From positions 5,116,909-5,180,908 of the forward strand of contig CP092880.1 of NCBI GenBank assembly GCA_030710605.1: DNA of 64,000 nucleotides. The letters are read 5' to 3'. Positions 1-11,979 of the stretch are shown here, piece after piece. The stretch is from Cordylochernes scorpioides (taxonomy: Eukaryota > Arthropoda > Arachnida > Pseudoscorpiones > Chernetidae). Below the pieces are notes generated by a model. The model was not told the DNA's origin. It saw only the letters and a list, made by a program, of their open reading frames with translations, and ran no database searches. The translations under genes and the position numbers were made by a program. The first letter of the stretch is position 1. Each line of letters starts with the position of its first letter.

Positions 1-476
1 AAATGATGATGACGATATTGCTGTATCATGTTTGATTATCAGATACAAAATTATATCGGGAAAAATTCCAAAAAGCAGAGACCACGGGTGAAACCAGTTC
101 ATTATTTTGTACGCAGGAACAAAATTCTAACAGAAAAACATTCATTCGAGCAGGAAACAAAAGCCAGATCATCTTTCTATAAAAATATCGCTTCTCAGAC
201 ACAAAGTTTGGAGCGGGACGTTTCACAAGAGTGACATCCACGGCGCCAATTTATAATTGTAACGAATAGTATTTGAAAATCAAAATGATATAATTTTCAA
301 ATGTCGTTGTGAACATTTACATATTTATTTTTATATTTTAAAAACGCACAAAGTTTGGAGCGGGACGTTTCACAAAAGTGACAACCACGGTGCCAATTTA
401 TAATTGTAACGAATAGTATTTGAATAAAAACATTTAATCTGGTAAAACCCGGGCGTTGCCCGGGTCATTCGGCTAG
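1..476 (+). mobile_element. Non-autonomous Helitron, 3' part
   Basis: The 5' end is cut by the window edge. The 3' end has the Helitron layout: a GC hairpin (CCCGGGCGTTGCCCGGG), a short spacer and CTAG, followed by T of the host site. It shares an internal block (28-234) with the copies at 2353, 3698 and 17748. The repeated 68/71-codon open frames in this block show no recognisable protein. Confidence 0.8.
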
Positions 477-598
477 TTATCTATAATTACAACCACAAAT
501 AATCATGGTTACATTATCTATAATTACAACCACAAATAATCATGATTACATTATCTATAATTACAACCACAAATAATCATGATTACATTATCTATAAT
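477..598. repeat. Sat37 satellite block
   Basis: About three tandem copies of a 37-bp unit containing ATAATTACAACCACAAATAA. The same unit reappears between most Helitrons up to 19.7 kb. It is the host satellite into which the mobile elements were inserted. Confidence 0.9.
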
Positions 599-2079
599 GG
601 CTACGGTGGCCTGCTATTATAAAAAGAATGGATAATGATGATGTTCCCTCAGATTTAATACGGATCATAAAATCTTATTTGAATAATGAAAGGGAGGTGG
701 AATTTACATACGAATCAGAAACTTTTTTTAAGAAACTGACTAAAGGATGTCCACAGGGTGGACCTTTATCACCACTTCTATGGAATATTTTTCTAAATGA
801 TTTGTTGATAAATTTTAGATACTACAGATATTATATGTTATGCAGACGACGTTACAATAATTTGCTGGAATAAGACTATTGAAGGACTAAAAGCCGCAAG
901 TGAATACACCTTAAATTATGTGATCAAAATGGTGTAATAGAAATAAATTAACGATCAATACAGAGAAAACTAATATGCTATACCTACATAACAGACAAAA
1001 AGTACCTATTAAGGTTAATAACAATATAATAATGCCGGTCAAGCAAGTAAAAATTCTGGGAATGAAATTTTCAAATCATAAATGGAAAAATAAAGTTACC
1101 TTTACACCGCATGTTAATGATATTCTGTGTAAGGCAGGACGTATAAATTTTTTATTGTGTTCACTAAGTGGCAATATGTGGGGTTTAGATACTCAAAAGA
1201 GGTTAACTTTATTTAAAACAATCATTAGGTCTGTACTTACATACGGTTCTGAAATTTGGTTCAAATATTTAAACAATCGTTGTAAACAAAAACTGAACTC
1301 CATGTAGTACCAGATCATTTTATGGGCAGTTAGAGCATGCAAAACCACTTCATCAAACTGTGTACATAGCTTGACAAAAATTCCACTCCTAACAGACTAT
1401 ATAGAATCCAGAATAATCAAATTTGATCTAGCTCAACTGTCCATTGAAGATCTAATTACTTACGAAGCCCATGCTCCAAGTATAGTCAAATCATTCTTAC
1501 ACGCAAAAATTAATGAAATTTTTGATAATACTAATGAAATTTTCAGAAGCTTTTTCGTATTTGGAATTCCAAGATTTTTCCGTCCAAATTTTTATAATAT
1601 CAAATTCATTACAGATCATGGCAATTTTGGGAAATTTTTGTCAACTATCGGCGTGGTGAAGGAACCAGGATGCTTCTGCGGAGGTGAAATTCAAGACGCG
1701 AGACATCTACTTCTGGAGTGCCCAATTTTCCGGGATTTTAGGGAAAATAGATTTGGTCGTATTGGACAGCTTGATGAATTTGTAAATAAAAAAAGAAAAG
1801 TATAAAAATTTTGATCAATTTTGTAAATACATATACAACTTTCTCTTGAATTGGAAAAAAGAGAAGGAATCTTAGAAAAAAAAAGTACTGCGATGCTTGC
1901 TTTGTGTGTTTTGCTTTGCTGTTTGTTTTTCTCTTTGGACAATTTTCTTTAGTTAATTTATGTGAAATAATGAATTGAACAGGATTGTATATAGCCGAAC
2001 TGCTGTGATGCAGTGAAAGGTATTGACGCAAATATCCCTGAGTTTGGGATATCGCGTTTCATGATGTTAATAAAGTTTA
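599..2079 (+). pseudogene. Decayed R1-type LINE (RT and C-terminal domain)
   Basis: A 5'-truncated non-LTR retrotransposon. Reverse-transcriptase motif GCPQGGPLSPLLWNIFLNDL lies near 740-800. The catalytic YADDVTIICW is encoded at 839-868, but in a different frame from the preceding motif, so a frameshift precedes it. Downstream, 975-1307 holds the thumb-like region (LTYGSEIW) and 1371-1805 the C-terminal Cys/His knuckle (CFCGGEIQDARHLLLECP). The insertion is flanked by a 12-bp duplication of Sat37 sequence (ATTATCTATAAT at 587-598 and 2080-2091), which dates the LINE after the satellite. It is not functional. Confidence 0.85.
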
Positions 2080-2101
2080 ATTATCTATAATTACAACCAC
2101 T

Positions 2102-2321
2102 GGTTCAAATTCACATAAATAGGTACCGCTCAGCAAGAGCAACCTAGTTCATGATAATTGAACAATGAATAATATGTGAAGGTTATTCACATATTAAACA
2201 AAATTTAAACGCGGGATTCAATCCCGGTTCATGACTGTCGGGAATCGAGGGGGTTACCCACTCGTCCACCGACTTTTTATTTTTTGGTATGCCGTTTCGC
2301 TCTGAAAGGTCTATTCCAAAC
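2102..2321 (-). mobile_element. tRNA-headed SINE-like repeat
   Basis: Read on the minus strand, the head (about 2273 down to 2204) has an A-box-like TGGACGAGTGG and a B-box-like GGATTGAATCC. The body ends in GAGCGGTACCT. Related copies are at 31621-32151, 33795-33860 (degenerate) and 49446-49490. It interrupts a Sat37 unit. The class assignment is from the polymerase III box arrangement only. Confidence 0.55.
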
Positions 2322-2352
2322 ACTATTACAACCACAAATAATCATGGTTACA

Positions 2353-3009
2353 TCTTCTTCTTCTATATATATAAAAATGAATGTTTGTTTGTATGTCTGG
2401 TATATACAAATTCGCAGTAGTTCACTAATTCAAACCAAAAATTCCATAAATAGGTAAAAAAATACGGGAAAGACGATAGGCTATTTTAAAAAATATATAA
2501 ATCAATTATTAAAACTATATATTTTTAGTCAGAAAATGATGATGACGATATTGCTGTATCATGTTTGATTATCAGATACAAAATTATATAGGGAAAAATT
2601 CCAAAAAGCAGAGACCACGGGTGAAACCAGTTCATTATTTTGTACGCAGGAACAAAATTCTAACAGAAAAACATTCATTCGAGCAGGAAACAAAAGCCAG
2701 ATCATCTTTCTATAAAAATATCGCTTCTCAGACACAAAGTTTGGAGCGGGACGTTTCACTAGAGTGACATCCACGGCGCCAATTTATAATTGTAACGAAT
2801 AGTATTTGAAAATCAAAATAATATAATTTTCAAATGTCGTTGTGAAAATTTACATATTTATTTTTATATTTTAAAAACACACAAAGTTTGGAGCGGGACG
2901 TTTCACAAAAGTGACATCCACGGTGCCAATTTATAATTGTAACGAATAGTATTTGAATAAAAACATTTAATCGGGTGAAACCCAGGCGTTGCCCGGGTCA
3001 TTCGGCTAG
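2353..3009 (+). mobile_element. Non-autonomous Helitron
   Basis: Starts TC right after TTACA of a Sat37 unit and ends with the hairpin plus CTAG, followed by T. It has the A/T insertion and no target duplication expected of rolling-circle transposons. 657 bp with no Rep/helicase coding. Confidence 0.85.
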
Positions 3010-3157
3010 TTATCTATAATTACAACCACAAATAATCATGGTTACATTATCTATAATTACAACCACAAATAATCATGATTACATTATCCATAATTACAAC
3101 CACAAATAATCATGATTACATTTTCTATAATTACAACCACGAATAATCATGATTACA
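3010..3157. repeat. Sat37 satellite block
   Basis: About four 37-bp units with a few substitutions. It ends at TTACA, where the next Helitron begins. Confidence 0.9.
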
Positions 3158-3697
3158 TCTATATATATAAAAATGAATGTTTGCATGTTTGTCTGTTTGT
3201 TTGTTGGTTTGTATGCCCGGTATACAAATTCGCAGTAGTTCACTAATTCAAACCAAAATTTCCATACATAGGTAAAAAATAACGGGGATGACGATAGGCT
3301 ATTTAAAAAAATATAGAAATCAATTATTAAAACTATATATTCAAATTATTCTACTTAGCTCACAAACAGCGCCCTCTAGGACGCGGGCGATCTGCCGGCG
3401 GCGCGCGCCCGTTGGCTGCCGGCGAGCACGTGACTTCCCTGTGCGCGCGCATGGCTGTCGGCGACCGCCCGCCAGCGAGAGAAGCTTTTTCTTAATTACA
3501 ATGCAAGTCCTTAACTATATTTACAGGTTTTCTAATTTATAACTATTTCACATATTTACATATATGTTTTCATTTTTTGCTATAACTGATCTAATTCGCC
3601 GTTTAAAAACTCTGCTCTTGCAATATTTGCTATGTTTTGTGTTTGAATAAAACATTTAATCGTGTAAACCCGGGCGTTGCCCGGGTCATTCGTCTAG
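3158..3697 (+). mobile_element. Non-autonomous Helitron with GC-rich insert
   Basis: 5' TCTATATATATAAAAATGAA, 3' hairpin and CTAG at 3694-3697. The internal block differs from the 2353 copy: 3368-3482 is a strongly GC-rich, CpG-rich segment including GAGCACGTGAC. A palindromic version of this segment is in the copy at 16583-17229. Confidence 0.85.
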
Positions 3698-4203
3698 TCT
3701 CTATATATATAAAAATGAATGTTTGTATGTCTGTATGTCCGGTATACAAATTCGCAATAGTTCACTAATTCAAACCAAAATTTCCATACATAGGCAAAAG
3801 AATACGGGGAAGACGATAGGCTATTTTAAAAAATATATAAATCAATTATTAAAACTATATATTTTTAGTCAGAAAATGATGATGACGATATTGCTGTATC
3901 ATGTTTGATTATCAGATACAAAATTATATCGGGAAAAATTCCAAAAAGCAGAGACCACGGGTGAAACCAGTTCATTATTTTGTATGCAGGAACAAAATTC
4001 TAACAGAAAAACATTCATTCGAGCAGAAAACAAAAGCCAGATCATCTTTCTATAAAAATATCGTTTCTCAGACACAAAGTTTGGAGAGGGACGTTTCACA
4101 AGAGTGACATCCACGGCGCCAATTTATAATTGTAACGAATAGTATTTGAATCGGGTACATTTAATCGGGTAAAACCCGGGCGTTGCCCGGGTCATTCGGC
4201 TAG
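3698..4203 (+). mobile_element. Non-autonomous Helitron, head-to-tail with the previous copy
   Basis: TC begins immediately after the CTAG of the preceding element with no satellite between. It ends at hairpin plus CTAG (4200-4203). The internal block matches 1-476 and 2353-3009. Confidence 0.85.
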
Positions 4204-4287
4204 TTATCTATAATTACAACCACAAATAATCATGGTTACATTATTTATAATTACAATCACAAATAACCATGATTACATTATCTATAA
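4204..4287. repeat. Sat37 satellite block
   Basis: Two to three 37-bp units between oppositely oriented Helitrons. Confidence 0.85.
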
Positions 4288-4967
4288 CTAGTGGATGTAC
4301 CCGGCTTCGCCCGGGGTTTTACCCGAGTAAAGGTTTGTCTAACGAACATTTGTTAAAACAATTTTCTATAAACTTATATTAAAAAAAAAAGATATATTTT
4401 GATAATTTGAAACTCGTAAATTTGAATCTCTCGATAAAGTGAACATTTTTTCCCGGTCCCTGTGTGCCATGTCATCCTGAATTTTGTCTTTCCTAATTTC
4501 TACATTACAAAATCATCGTTTTATCTAGTGAACATTTTTTCCCGGTCCCTTGAAAAATACTCGATAAGTTGAATAAAATCAATATTAATTGGTTCCCTCG
4601 GTAATTGGAAGTTAAAGGAATAGTATCTTCGCCTTGGAATTGTATAATTATTCTTGTCTCAAATAAATTGTCGTGTCATCCTGAGATAATTTTATTTTTG
4701 ATAAATAATCTTTAAGATAATAAATTTAGTGATAATAAAACTTATAGATAAAAAACTTGTTATCATCGTCGCAATGGTGGCGCTGCTTGCGAGTTAAATC
4801 TACAAATCTGCAAATAACTCTAAGGATATTCAAGAAATTATTTTTCAAAAACCTTCCCGGGGATATACCTAATAATATCCCAAAATTTCAGGGCGATTGG
4901 ATATATGGTTTTTGAATCTATAGAGTACAGACAGACAGACATTCAATTATATATATATATATATAGA
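4288..4967 (-). mobile_element. Non-autonomous Helitron, second family
   Basis: On the minus strand it runs from TCTATATATA... (4967) to a GC hairpin (CCCCGGGCGAAGCCGGG) and CTAG at 4288. The body contains repeated phrases such as TTTTTTCCCGGTCCC. It is a different family from the plus-strand copies. Confidence 0.75.
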
Positions 4968-5586
4968 CTAGCGAATGTACCCGGCTTCGCCCGAGGTTTT
5001 ACCCGAGTAAAGGTTTGTCTAACGAACATTTGTTAAAACAATACTCTATAAACTTATTAAAAAAAAAGATATATTTTGATAATTTGAAACTCATAAATTT
5101 GAATCTCTAATAAAGTGAACATTTTTTCCCCGGTCCCTTATCTCATCTTGTTTCAAATAAATTGCCGTGTCATCCTGAATTTTGTCTTTCCTAATTTTCT
5201 ACATTACAAAATCATCGTTTTATCTAGTGAACATTTTTTCCCGGTCCCTTGAAAAATACTCGATAACTAACTTTGACTTGTGCGCAATTAATAGGTAGAA
5301 AATCTTACTTTTGATAAATAATCTTTAAGATAATAAACTTAGTGATAATAAAACTTATAGATAAAAAACTTGTTATCATCGTAGCAATGGGGGCGCTGCT
5401 TGCGAGTTAATTCTACAAATCTGCAAATAACTCTAAGGATATTCAATAAATTATTTTTCAAAAACCTTCCTGGGGATATACCTAATAATATCCCAAAATT
5501 TCACGGCGATTGGATGTATGGTTTTTGAATCTATAGAGTACACACAGACAGACATTCAATTTTATATATATATATATATATATAGA
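4968..5586 (-). mobile_element. Non-autonomous Helitron, second family, tandem copy
   Basis: A near-duplicate of 4288-4967, joined head-to-tail: its CTAG end (4968-4971) abuts the TC start of the neighbour. The 5' end is in an AT microsatellite near 5570-5586. Confidence 0.75.
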
Positions 5587-5621
5587 TTACAACTACAAAT
5601 AATCATGATTACATCTATATA

Positions 5622-6015
5622 CAGGGTGATCCAAAAGTCCCGCACTATTTAAAAAATTAATAACTTCGCGAATATTTGCGCTAGAGCAATGCGGTAAACA
5701 CCATTGTATTCAGGATGCAATGGGATTTTTTATGGCAAATAATGAAAAATTCGAAATTGATTTTAGTTACAATTTTATTCGCCAGATGGCGCTCTACCAG
5801 AATCAGAGATTCAGCGGCCAAATTGTTTGATAAATTGAAAAATATAACTGATCGACACGTATTTTTCCTTTTTGAATACCAGGAAAGAACCCTAATAATA
5901 TCAAATAACAAATTAATAAAACACCACTTCGCCAAAAGTATGAAGAATTGGTTAACGATTTTCAAATACAATCAGAGATATGTAAAATAGGTAAATGCAA
6001 ATTAAAACATGTAGC
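5622..6015 (+). repeat. Left 394-bp terminal inverted repeat
   Basis: Pairs with 16189-16582 read in reverse complement. Identity is essentially complete over the inner 300 bp. It contains a 91-96 codon open frame on each strand, neither recognisable. Identity stops at GTAGC (6011-6015). Confidence 0.9.
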
Positions 6016-6753
6016 GAAAATATTTATATTTTATATGGGGTTTTGTGAAATAGATTGAATGTTTGAAAAACACTGCTGATATCAATACACGAATTTTTGA
6101 AATGATAATATAATACCAAAAAATTATGATGGCACTATTAATAGGATTTCTTGCTATAAGAAATGTGTAGTTTCTTGACTGATTGGCGACCCTTGACTAT
6201 TTAACGGGATATTTGTCATGATCCAACAAATGAAATATATAGGGGAGTGACAAAATATATTTGTCGTACTTTATTCCAAATATCCTATGGGCTTGTCAAA
6301 TGTTATCATTGTTTATTATACTGTACACAATTTTAAAAAATGTGTCCCCTCAAATAAAAATAATTTTTAAATCGACCTTTTGCGTTGAAAAACGTGGTAG
6401 TAAAATCATTTTGTATTTTTTTTTTTCACAAAATTTCTAAAGTTATTGGTGTACAGAAAATATTCCTTATGCTATTTCTTCTAATGAGCGAAAGCGAAAA
6501 CTAAACATAAGGGGGGAAATGGTGTGTACCAGTGTTATTCGAGAAGTTATAACACTCTGGTTTGCACGACTTAATATGTGAGCAAATGACAAACAAAATA
6601 TTACTGTTCACAAAAAAAAAAAGAGTCAAGATGTGAGGACAGCATTTATTATCCCCATATCCCAACACAAAGAGCTGCAAAATATTGGTAGATAATATAA
6701 TACATGGCGGCTTATATAACACATGAGGTAACTGCCTTCTCTCTTGTATTAGG
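6016..6753. other. Interior of composite element, nothing recognised
   Basis: AT-rich and noncoding between the left inverted repeat and the transposase fragment. It is probably the 3' flank of the transposase gene. No repeat or coding signal was seen. Confidence 0.4.
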
Positions 6754-7505
6754 TCACAAACCTTGCTCAATGTGGCACCCTTCATTCTCAATCACCGCCT
6801 GCTGACGATAAATGACAGAATGGACAGCATTAAATAACATATCTGTTGAAATTGATAAAACGTGCCATCTGATAGAAGCCTTCAACATGGCCAATGTGGT
6901 AGGCCAGCATCGATAAACACACGATTTAATGTACCCCCATAAACAAAAATCGCAAGGCGTCAAGTCTGGTGATCTTGGAGGCCACTGGTATATAAAGTGG
7001 CGACTTATCACACGATTTTCACCGAACGTATCCTTCAGCAATTGTTTGGCACCTCGGGAGATATGAGGAGGTCCTCCATCTTTCATGAATGTTATTTCGC
7101 TTAGTGCTTTTGCCCTGCAATATGAGAATACCCTTTTTTCTCAAAAGTTGAACATAACGTTGATCAGTTACAAAAACGGTTTTAAAAGTTCTTCCGTTGA
7201 TTTTTCAAAGAGAAATGGCCCAATAATAAAAGAAGTGAACCCACACAAAACTGTAACTCTAGGCTGGTAAAGTGGCATTTCTGTAAAAACCCTAGGGTTT
7301 TCTGTTGCCCAAATACGGTTGTTTTGAATGTTAAATTTTCCGTTTAGAGGAAAGTGAGCATCATCTGTCCACAGAACATTCGACAGCCAGTTTACATCAA
7401 TATCAATTTACCGGAAAACCCATCCAGCGAATTCTTGACGCATCTCAAAATCGCCAACTTCCAGCTCGTGAAATCTTTGAATTTTGTATGGGTACACACA
7501 ATAGA
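6754..7505 (-). pseudogene. Broken mariner-type (IS630/Tc1/mariner) transposase
   Basis: Minus-strand reading gives, in order, PYKIQRFHELEVGDFEMRQE, then VLWTDDAHFPLNGKFNIQNN, IWATENPRVFTEMPLYQPRV, KDGGPPHISRGAKQLLKDTF and WPPRSPDLTPCDFCLWGYIK. These are the DDE/D-domain blocks with aspartates in TDDAH, KDGGPPH and TPCDF. Frameshifts and stops break it near 7090-7210. The N-terminal DNA-binding half is missing: at about 7506 the sequence changes abruptly to LINE endonuclease. It probably belongs to the element's original transposase gene. Confidence 0.8.
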
Positions 7506-9999
7506 GACATTAAGTGAAGCGGCTTCGGATATCACAATCATACTCGGCGAATTTAACGCCAAAAGTTCAATTTGGGGATCACCTGTCCAGGATAACAAAA
7601 GTTAGCAGGTTGAGGACATGCTAACCGACCTCGACCTTACACCGTTAAATAACGGATAGAACACCAACCTATCTAAGTCCACAGGCACAGAATCCGCAAT
7701 AGACATCACAGCGATAAATTACAACATCGCACCCACAACACAATGGAAAATCCTGAGAGGTGCAATCAGTGACCACAGACCAATTTTAACAACCCTAAAC
7801 TTCAAAATTGAGAATGTACATTAGAATAAAAGAACATGGAACTTTAGGAAAGCCGACTTGAAAAAAATTCACAGAAAAGCTTGAAGAACTGTGCAACGAA
7901 AAATTGAATTACAGAACGCTTGACAAAAACTTGGAAAAATCCTCTTCGAACATTTCAAAAGCTGCAAAAGCATCGATACCTAGAGGTAGACGTAAAAACC
8001 TGTGGATACCTTACTGGAAGGACCACAACATCGAGGCAATGATTTCAGAGAGAGAGACAATATCAATGAACTTCTTAAAAAAAAAATAAAACAGAAGAAA
8101 ACAGAAAGGAACTCATTTAAATTAGTCACAAAATAGAACAAGAAATTTGGATATGCAAACAATAAAAATGGCAAAATTCTGCGAGAAAATGGATCCAAGA
8201 AAGGACAGCTAACACTGGAATATGATTAGAGTGTTAGAGAACAATCAAAACCAACACCAATCCTCCAATACTCTAACCGATAGGAATAGAACAGCGAGAA
8301 CGAGAACAAACAGATGGCTGACATAATTGCTGAATATCTTTCAAGCACTTCCATACTCAACTATACGAATGAAGACAGGACTCTAAAAATAATATAAACC
8401 AGTTAGTTAAACAAGCAAGAAACTTCCATCAACAAGATATTTTCTTGAGAGACTTCACACTGAATGAGCTAAACTTTTCAATAAAAGAATCCAAGAGGTC
8501 ACCAAGAGATAATCTAATCTTTGGTCAAATGATTAAACACTTTGAAGACAAAGCTAATTATCAACTCCTACGAATACTGAACATTTCATGCCAAACTGGT
8601 AAACTACCAAAGAATTGGAAGATATCAATTATAGTGCCAATACTGAAGCCAAACAAAGATGCCAAGGAATACAAGAACTATGGGCCAATTGCTCTCACCA
8701 GCATACTTTGTAAATTATCAGAACAAATTATCCACTCTAGACTCATAGTCTGGCTCACTAACAATAATAAAATAAACCTCTACCAAACTGCCTATAGATC
8801 CCAGCACTGTACGATTGATCAACTGTTCTACTTCTGTCAATCAATAATAGAGTCTTTCCAGGAAAAACCGCCAAAGAAGACCACGGCTATATTCCTTGAT
8901 ATGACCTCAGCTTTTGATCGAGTGTGGAGGGAGAAATTACGTGAAAAGCTGCACAACATCGGATAAGAGAAAAACCTTAATCTGGATTGCAGACTTCTTA
9001 AGGGGAAGAAGGTTAAAGGTTCTAGTCAATGGAGAATTTTCCAAGGAAGGAAGAACATGGGTTGGTGTACCTCAAAGATCTGTGCTCAGTCCTCTACTCT
9101 ATCTGCTATATATTAACGACATCCATCCTTACCTCACTGAAGACACAAAGGTTGCCTGTTATGCAGATGATATAGCCATATGGCACACAAGTAGCAGCAT
9201 AGAAAAATCGTAAAAAATACTGAACACATAAATGAGAGGACTGTAGAAGTGGGCAATGGAACTCCAAATGACCATAAACCAATAAAACCAAACCTATGCG
9301 TCTTCTCCACTCACAGGAAAAAAGGCATAAATATAACCACAAAATAAGCATTAACAAACAAATAATTGATAAAATTAGAAATCCATAATACCTAGGTGTG
9401 ATACTGCAGTCCTGGATCTTTCAAGTTGGTCTCGAGGATCACGCCATCACCATCTCCTAAGCGGCGAAGTACGCGATCTACGTATTCATCGTAGATCGCA
9501 AAATGCGTGGTGTCGCTGGAGACCCACTGGCGATTCTCCCCCAAACTCTGCAGCACTGGCAGAGGCGCCATATTCATTGTACATATTGTATATAATGCAT
9601 ATTATATTTTTTTAATAGTGCAGACTGTGCATGTATTGACAAGATACCAACAAAATTATTTTAATTATTATTGATGAGGAATTGGAATTTTCAGAACACA
9701 TAATTAGCACCTCAAATAGAGCTATCAGAAAACTAAACATTCTGAGAAGGCTATGTGGAACAAATTGGGGAGCAAAACCCAGAATTCTCAGAACAACATA
9801 TACCACCTTAATAAGGCCGATAATGGAATATGCAACACCGGTCTGGGCTCCCTCAAGCTCATCACTAAAAGTAAGACTAGACAGTGTTCAAGCAAAAGCG
9901 GCCAAAATAATCACTGGTGCTGTTTCATCCACCAACAATGAGAAAATTCAGAGAGAATGTGTTCTAGACCTACTCGCTCGAAAGCAGAAGACAAAATAA
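7506..9999 (+). pseudogene. LINE (Jockey/I-like): endonuclease and reverse transcriptase, interrupted
   Basis: A non-LTR retrotransposon remnant inserted into the mariner transposase. Endonuclease pieces: DITIILGEFNAKSSIWGS (7530-7590) and an ISDHRPI block near 7765. RT begins near 8445 (LPKNWKISIIVPILKPNKDA, TAIFLDMTSAFDRVW). It shifts frame near 8950 and continues to the catalytic CYADDIAIW (about 9157-9183). A foreign repeat splits it at 9404-9672, after which it resumes with LEFSEHIISTSNRAIRKLNI and ends near 9999. Stops occur throughout. Its missing RNase H and C-terminus may be the fragment at 15243-16040, with two other LINEs inserted between. Confidence 0.8.
9404..9672 (-). repeat. 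Dispersed repeat with a short conserved reading frame
   Basis: Inserted inside the LINE. On the minus strand from 9577 it encodes MNMAPLPVLQSLGENRQWVS followed by SDTTHFAIYDEYVDR. The same start is found on the plus strand at 51416 (MNMAPQPPLQSLVENHQRVS, NDTTYFVIYEEYVDR) and, truncated, on the minus strand near 50285. The flank AATTAAAATAATTTT is shared with 50690-50755. I do not recognise the protein. It could be the start of an uncharacterised transposon protein. Confidence 0.55.
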
Positions 10000-10004
10000 A
10001 AACA

Positions 10005-11910
10005 ACTTGGATCGGCACTTCGGAAACGAGGAACCAGAGGACGAGATCTCTCTGACCACTTGTGGTTTGGTAGATCCGCCCTTTTCGGAGAATGAGGTGA
10101 AACTGACGGCTTTCAAGTTCGGAAAAAGGAAATCTCCTGGTCCCGAAGGGATCGATAACACGGTCGTGAAAGCCCTGGTAAGGAGGCACCCATCGCTTCT
10201 TTCCAGGTTATTCAATAGGTGCCTGGACACTGGTACATTTCCTGAGGCATGGAAGGTTGCCCGAGTAGTGCTTCTCGAAAAGTCTGGTAGAAAGGGTAAT
10301 TCTCCTAATGATTATCGTATGCTTTCTTTACTAGTGTGTCTAGGTAAGGTCCTGGATAGCCTACTATCTCAGCGACTGAAGCACTGGCTAGAGAGTAATG
10401 AGCTCCTTTCCTCTTTCCAACATGGTTTTAGGGAAGGGAAGTCCACAACCACAGCTCTGAACGAGGTGTTAGAGGGAATTGAGATGGGCTTAAATAAGGG
10501 TGCTTGGGTTCTTTTCGTGGCCCTGGACATTGATGGCGCGTTCAACTCCATGAGCTGGAACAAGCTGATGAGAAATTTGATGGACATGGGTTGTCCTGAT
10601 AATTTGTGCAGCTTGGTTCGTGACTTCCTGAGGGATAGACGGATTAGCCTTAGTTTTGGTGGGCGGAAGTTGGAAAGAAACTGTGCTAGGGGTTGTCCCC
10701 AGGGCTCCTTCTGCGGACCTATTCTGTGGAATATCCTGGTAAACACTGTTTTCCAGGAGGAGCTCCCTGAGGGAGCCAGGCTGGTTCTCGGGCTTATGCT
10801 TCCGGGGCTTGGTGGCGCCGAAACAGGGATCAGAAGGTGGCAACAATTCTAGAGAGAGTGCAGAGGACAGCGGCACTCAGAATCACAGGGGGATATCGCA
10901 CTACCAGCAGTGAGGCCTTTTTGGTCCTCGCTGGGCTTATTCCCCTGGGATTGAAACTAGAGGAAGAGACCATCAGACAGAAGATCTGGGAGAACAGGGA
11001 AGATGCCCTGGGACTTGAAGCGGAGGCCCTGGAATCGAAGAGGGATCCAAGAAGCCTCCGCAGTGGTTGCCAAAGTGGAATTGGAGTCCTGGAGGGCCGA
11101 CAGGGATTGGCACGGAGGTTTTCACTGATAGTAGTAAGTCTGGAGCCAATACTGGAGCTGGGGTAGTGATATTCACTAATGGAGAGCTGATCTTCCAAGA
11201 AAGTTTAACACTCAGAGTGGACGAATTGGTCTTTTCAGCCGAGCTGGTTGCGATCAGGGTAGCCCTCAGAGTATGTGCCGTGAAGAACTTCAGCCCGGAC
11301 CACCTCTATTCAGATTGTATGTCGGCCCTCGTCGCCATCAATCTGGTGAAAGGGCAACTCGCGCATCAAATAATCCAGGAGCTGGAGATGATGACGCGGG
11401 CTCCGGAGCTCCCTTGGTTTAGGAGACACAGCCTCATCGAAGGTAATGAGTTCGCAGACAGGATCGCTAAGGCAGGATGCTTAAGAGGTAGATCACTGAG
11501 GACCCCAGTGACCAAGAAAGAAGTTTATAGGAGGATCAGGGGGCACGTCCAGGACTTATGGTTGGACAGATGGAGGAACAGTGTGAAGGGGAGAGAGGTA
11601 TTCAATGGGGTAACAACACCCAAGTACCTCTGTAAGGTAATGTCCCACAAACTCATTAGGGTATTTCGGGACATGGGCTTTTCCCCAAGTCTCCACAGAT
11701 TTAATATTAAGAGAAACCCTGATTGCGTCCATGGAGAAAGGGATGTGAATGCACGCCACTACGTCTTGGATTGTCCAAGGGTAGTGGGTGTGCAGGAAGA
11801 GAGAAGGAGGGCGAGGGGCGCGATCGAGAGTAAGCTGCTGAGAAATCACAGCAAGCTTCTTGAGAAAGCCCACGACGTGGCAGCTGATCTTTTGCTCAGC
11901 TGTGAGTGAA
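10005..11910 (+). pseudogene. R1-type LINE, RT with internal deletion plus RNase H and C-terminus
   Basis: 10007-10852 encodes RT: KRKSPGPEGIDNTVVKALVR, then SSFQHGFREGKSTTTALNEV, LFVALDIDGAFNSMSWNKLM and RGCPQGSFCGPILWNILVNT. The catalytic YADD block is absent. The frame instead breaks near 10840 into the thumb region (ERVQRTAALRITGGYRTTSS). 11067-11909 encodes RNase H (EVFTDSSKSGANTGAGVVIF, SDCMSALVA) and the C-terminal knuckle (CVHGERDVNARHYVLDCPRV). GC content is clearly higher than its surroundings. It lies immediately after another LINE, so nested insertion is likely. Confidence 0.85.
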
Positions 11911-11979
11911 CAAAGTCGACCGGGGGCTGCTTCCCCGCGGTCCCTGCTGGACACAGTAGATAGTTTCCTATTTTGCTGT

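Noticed and set aside
28..241. Overlapping 68- and 71-codon open frames repeated at 28, 2561, 3901 and 19278
   Set aside because: They lie in the shared interior of non-autonomous Helitrons, are open on both strands, and have no protein motif. Their conservation follows from repeat identity.
10369..10876. Minus-strand 125- and 128-codon frames
   Set aside because: Shadows of the plus-strand R1-type reverse transcriptase.
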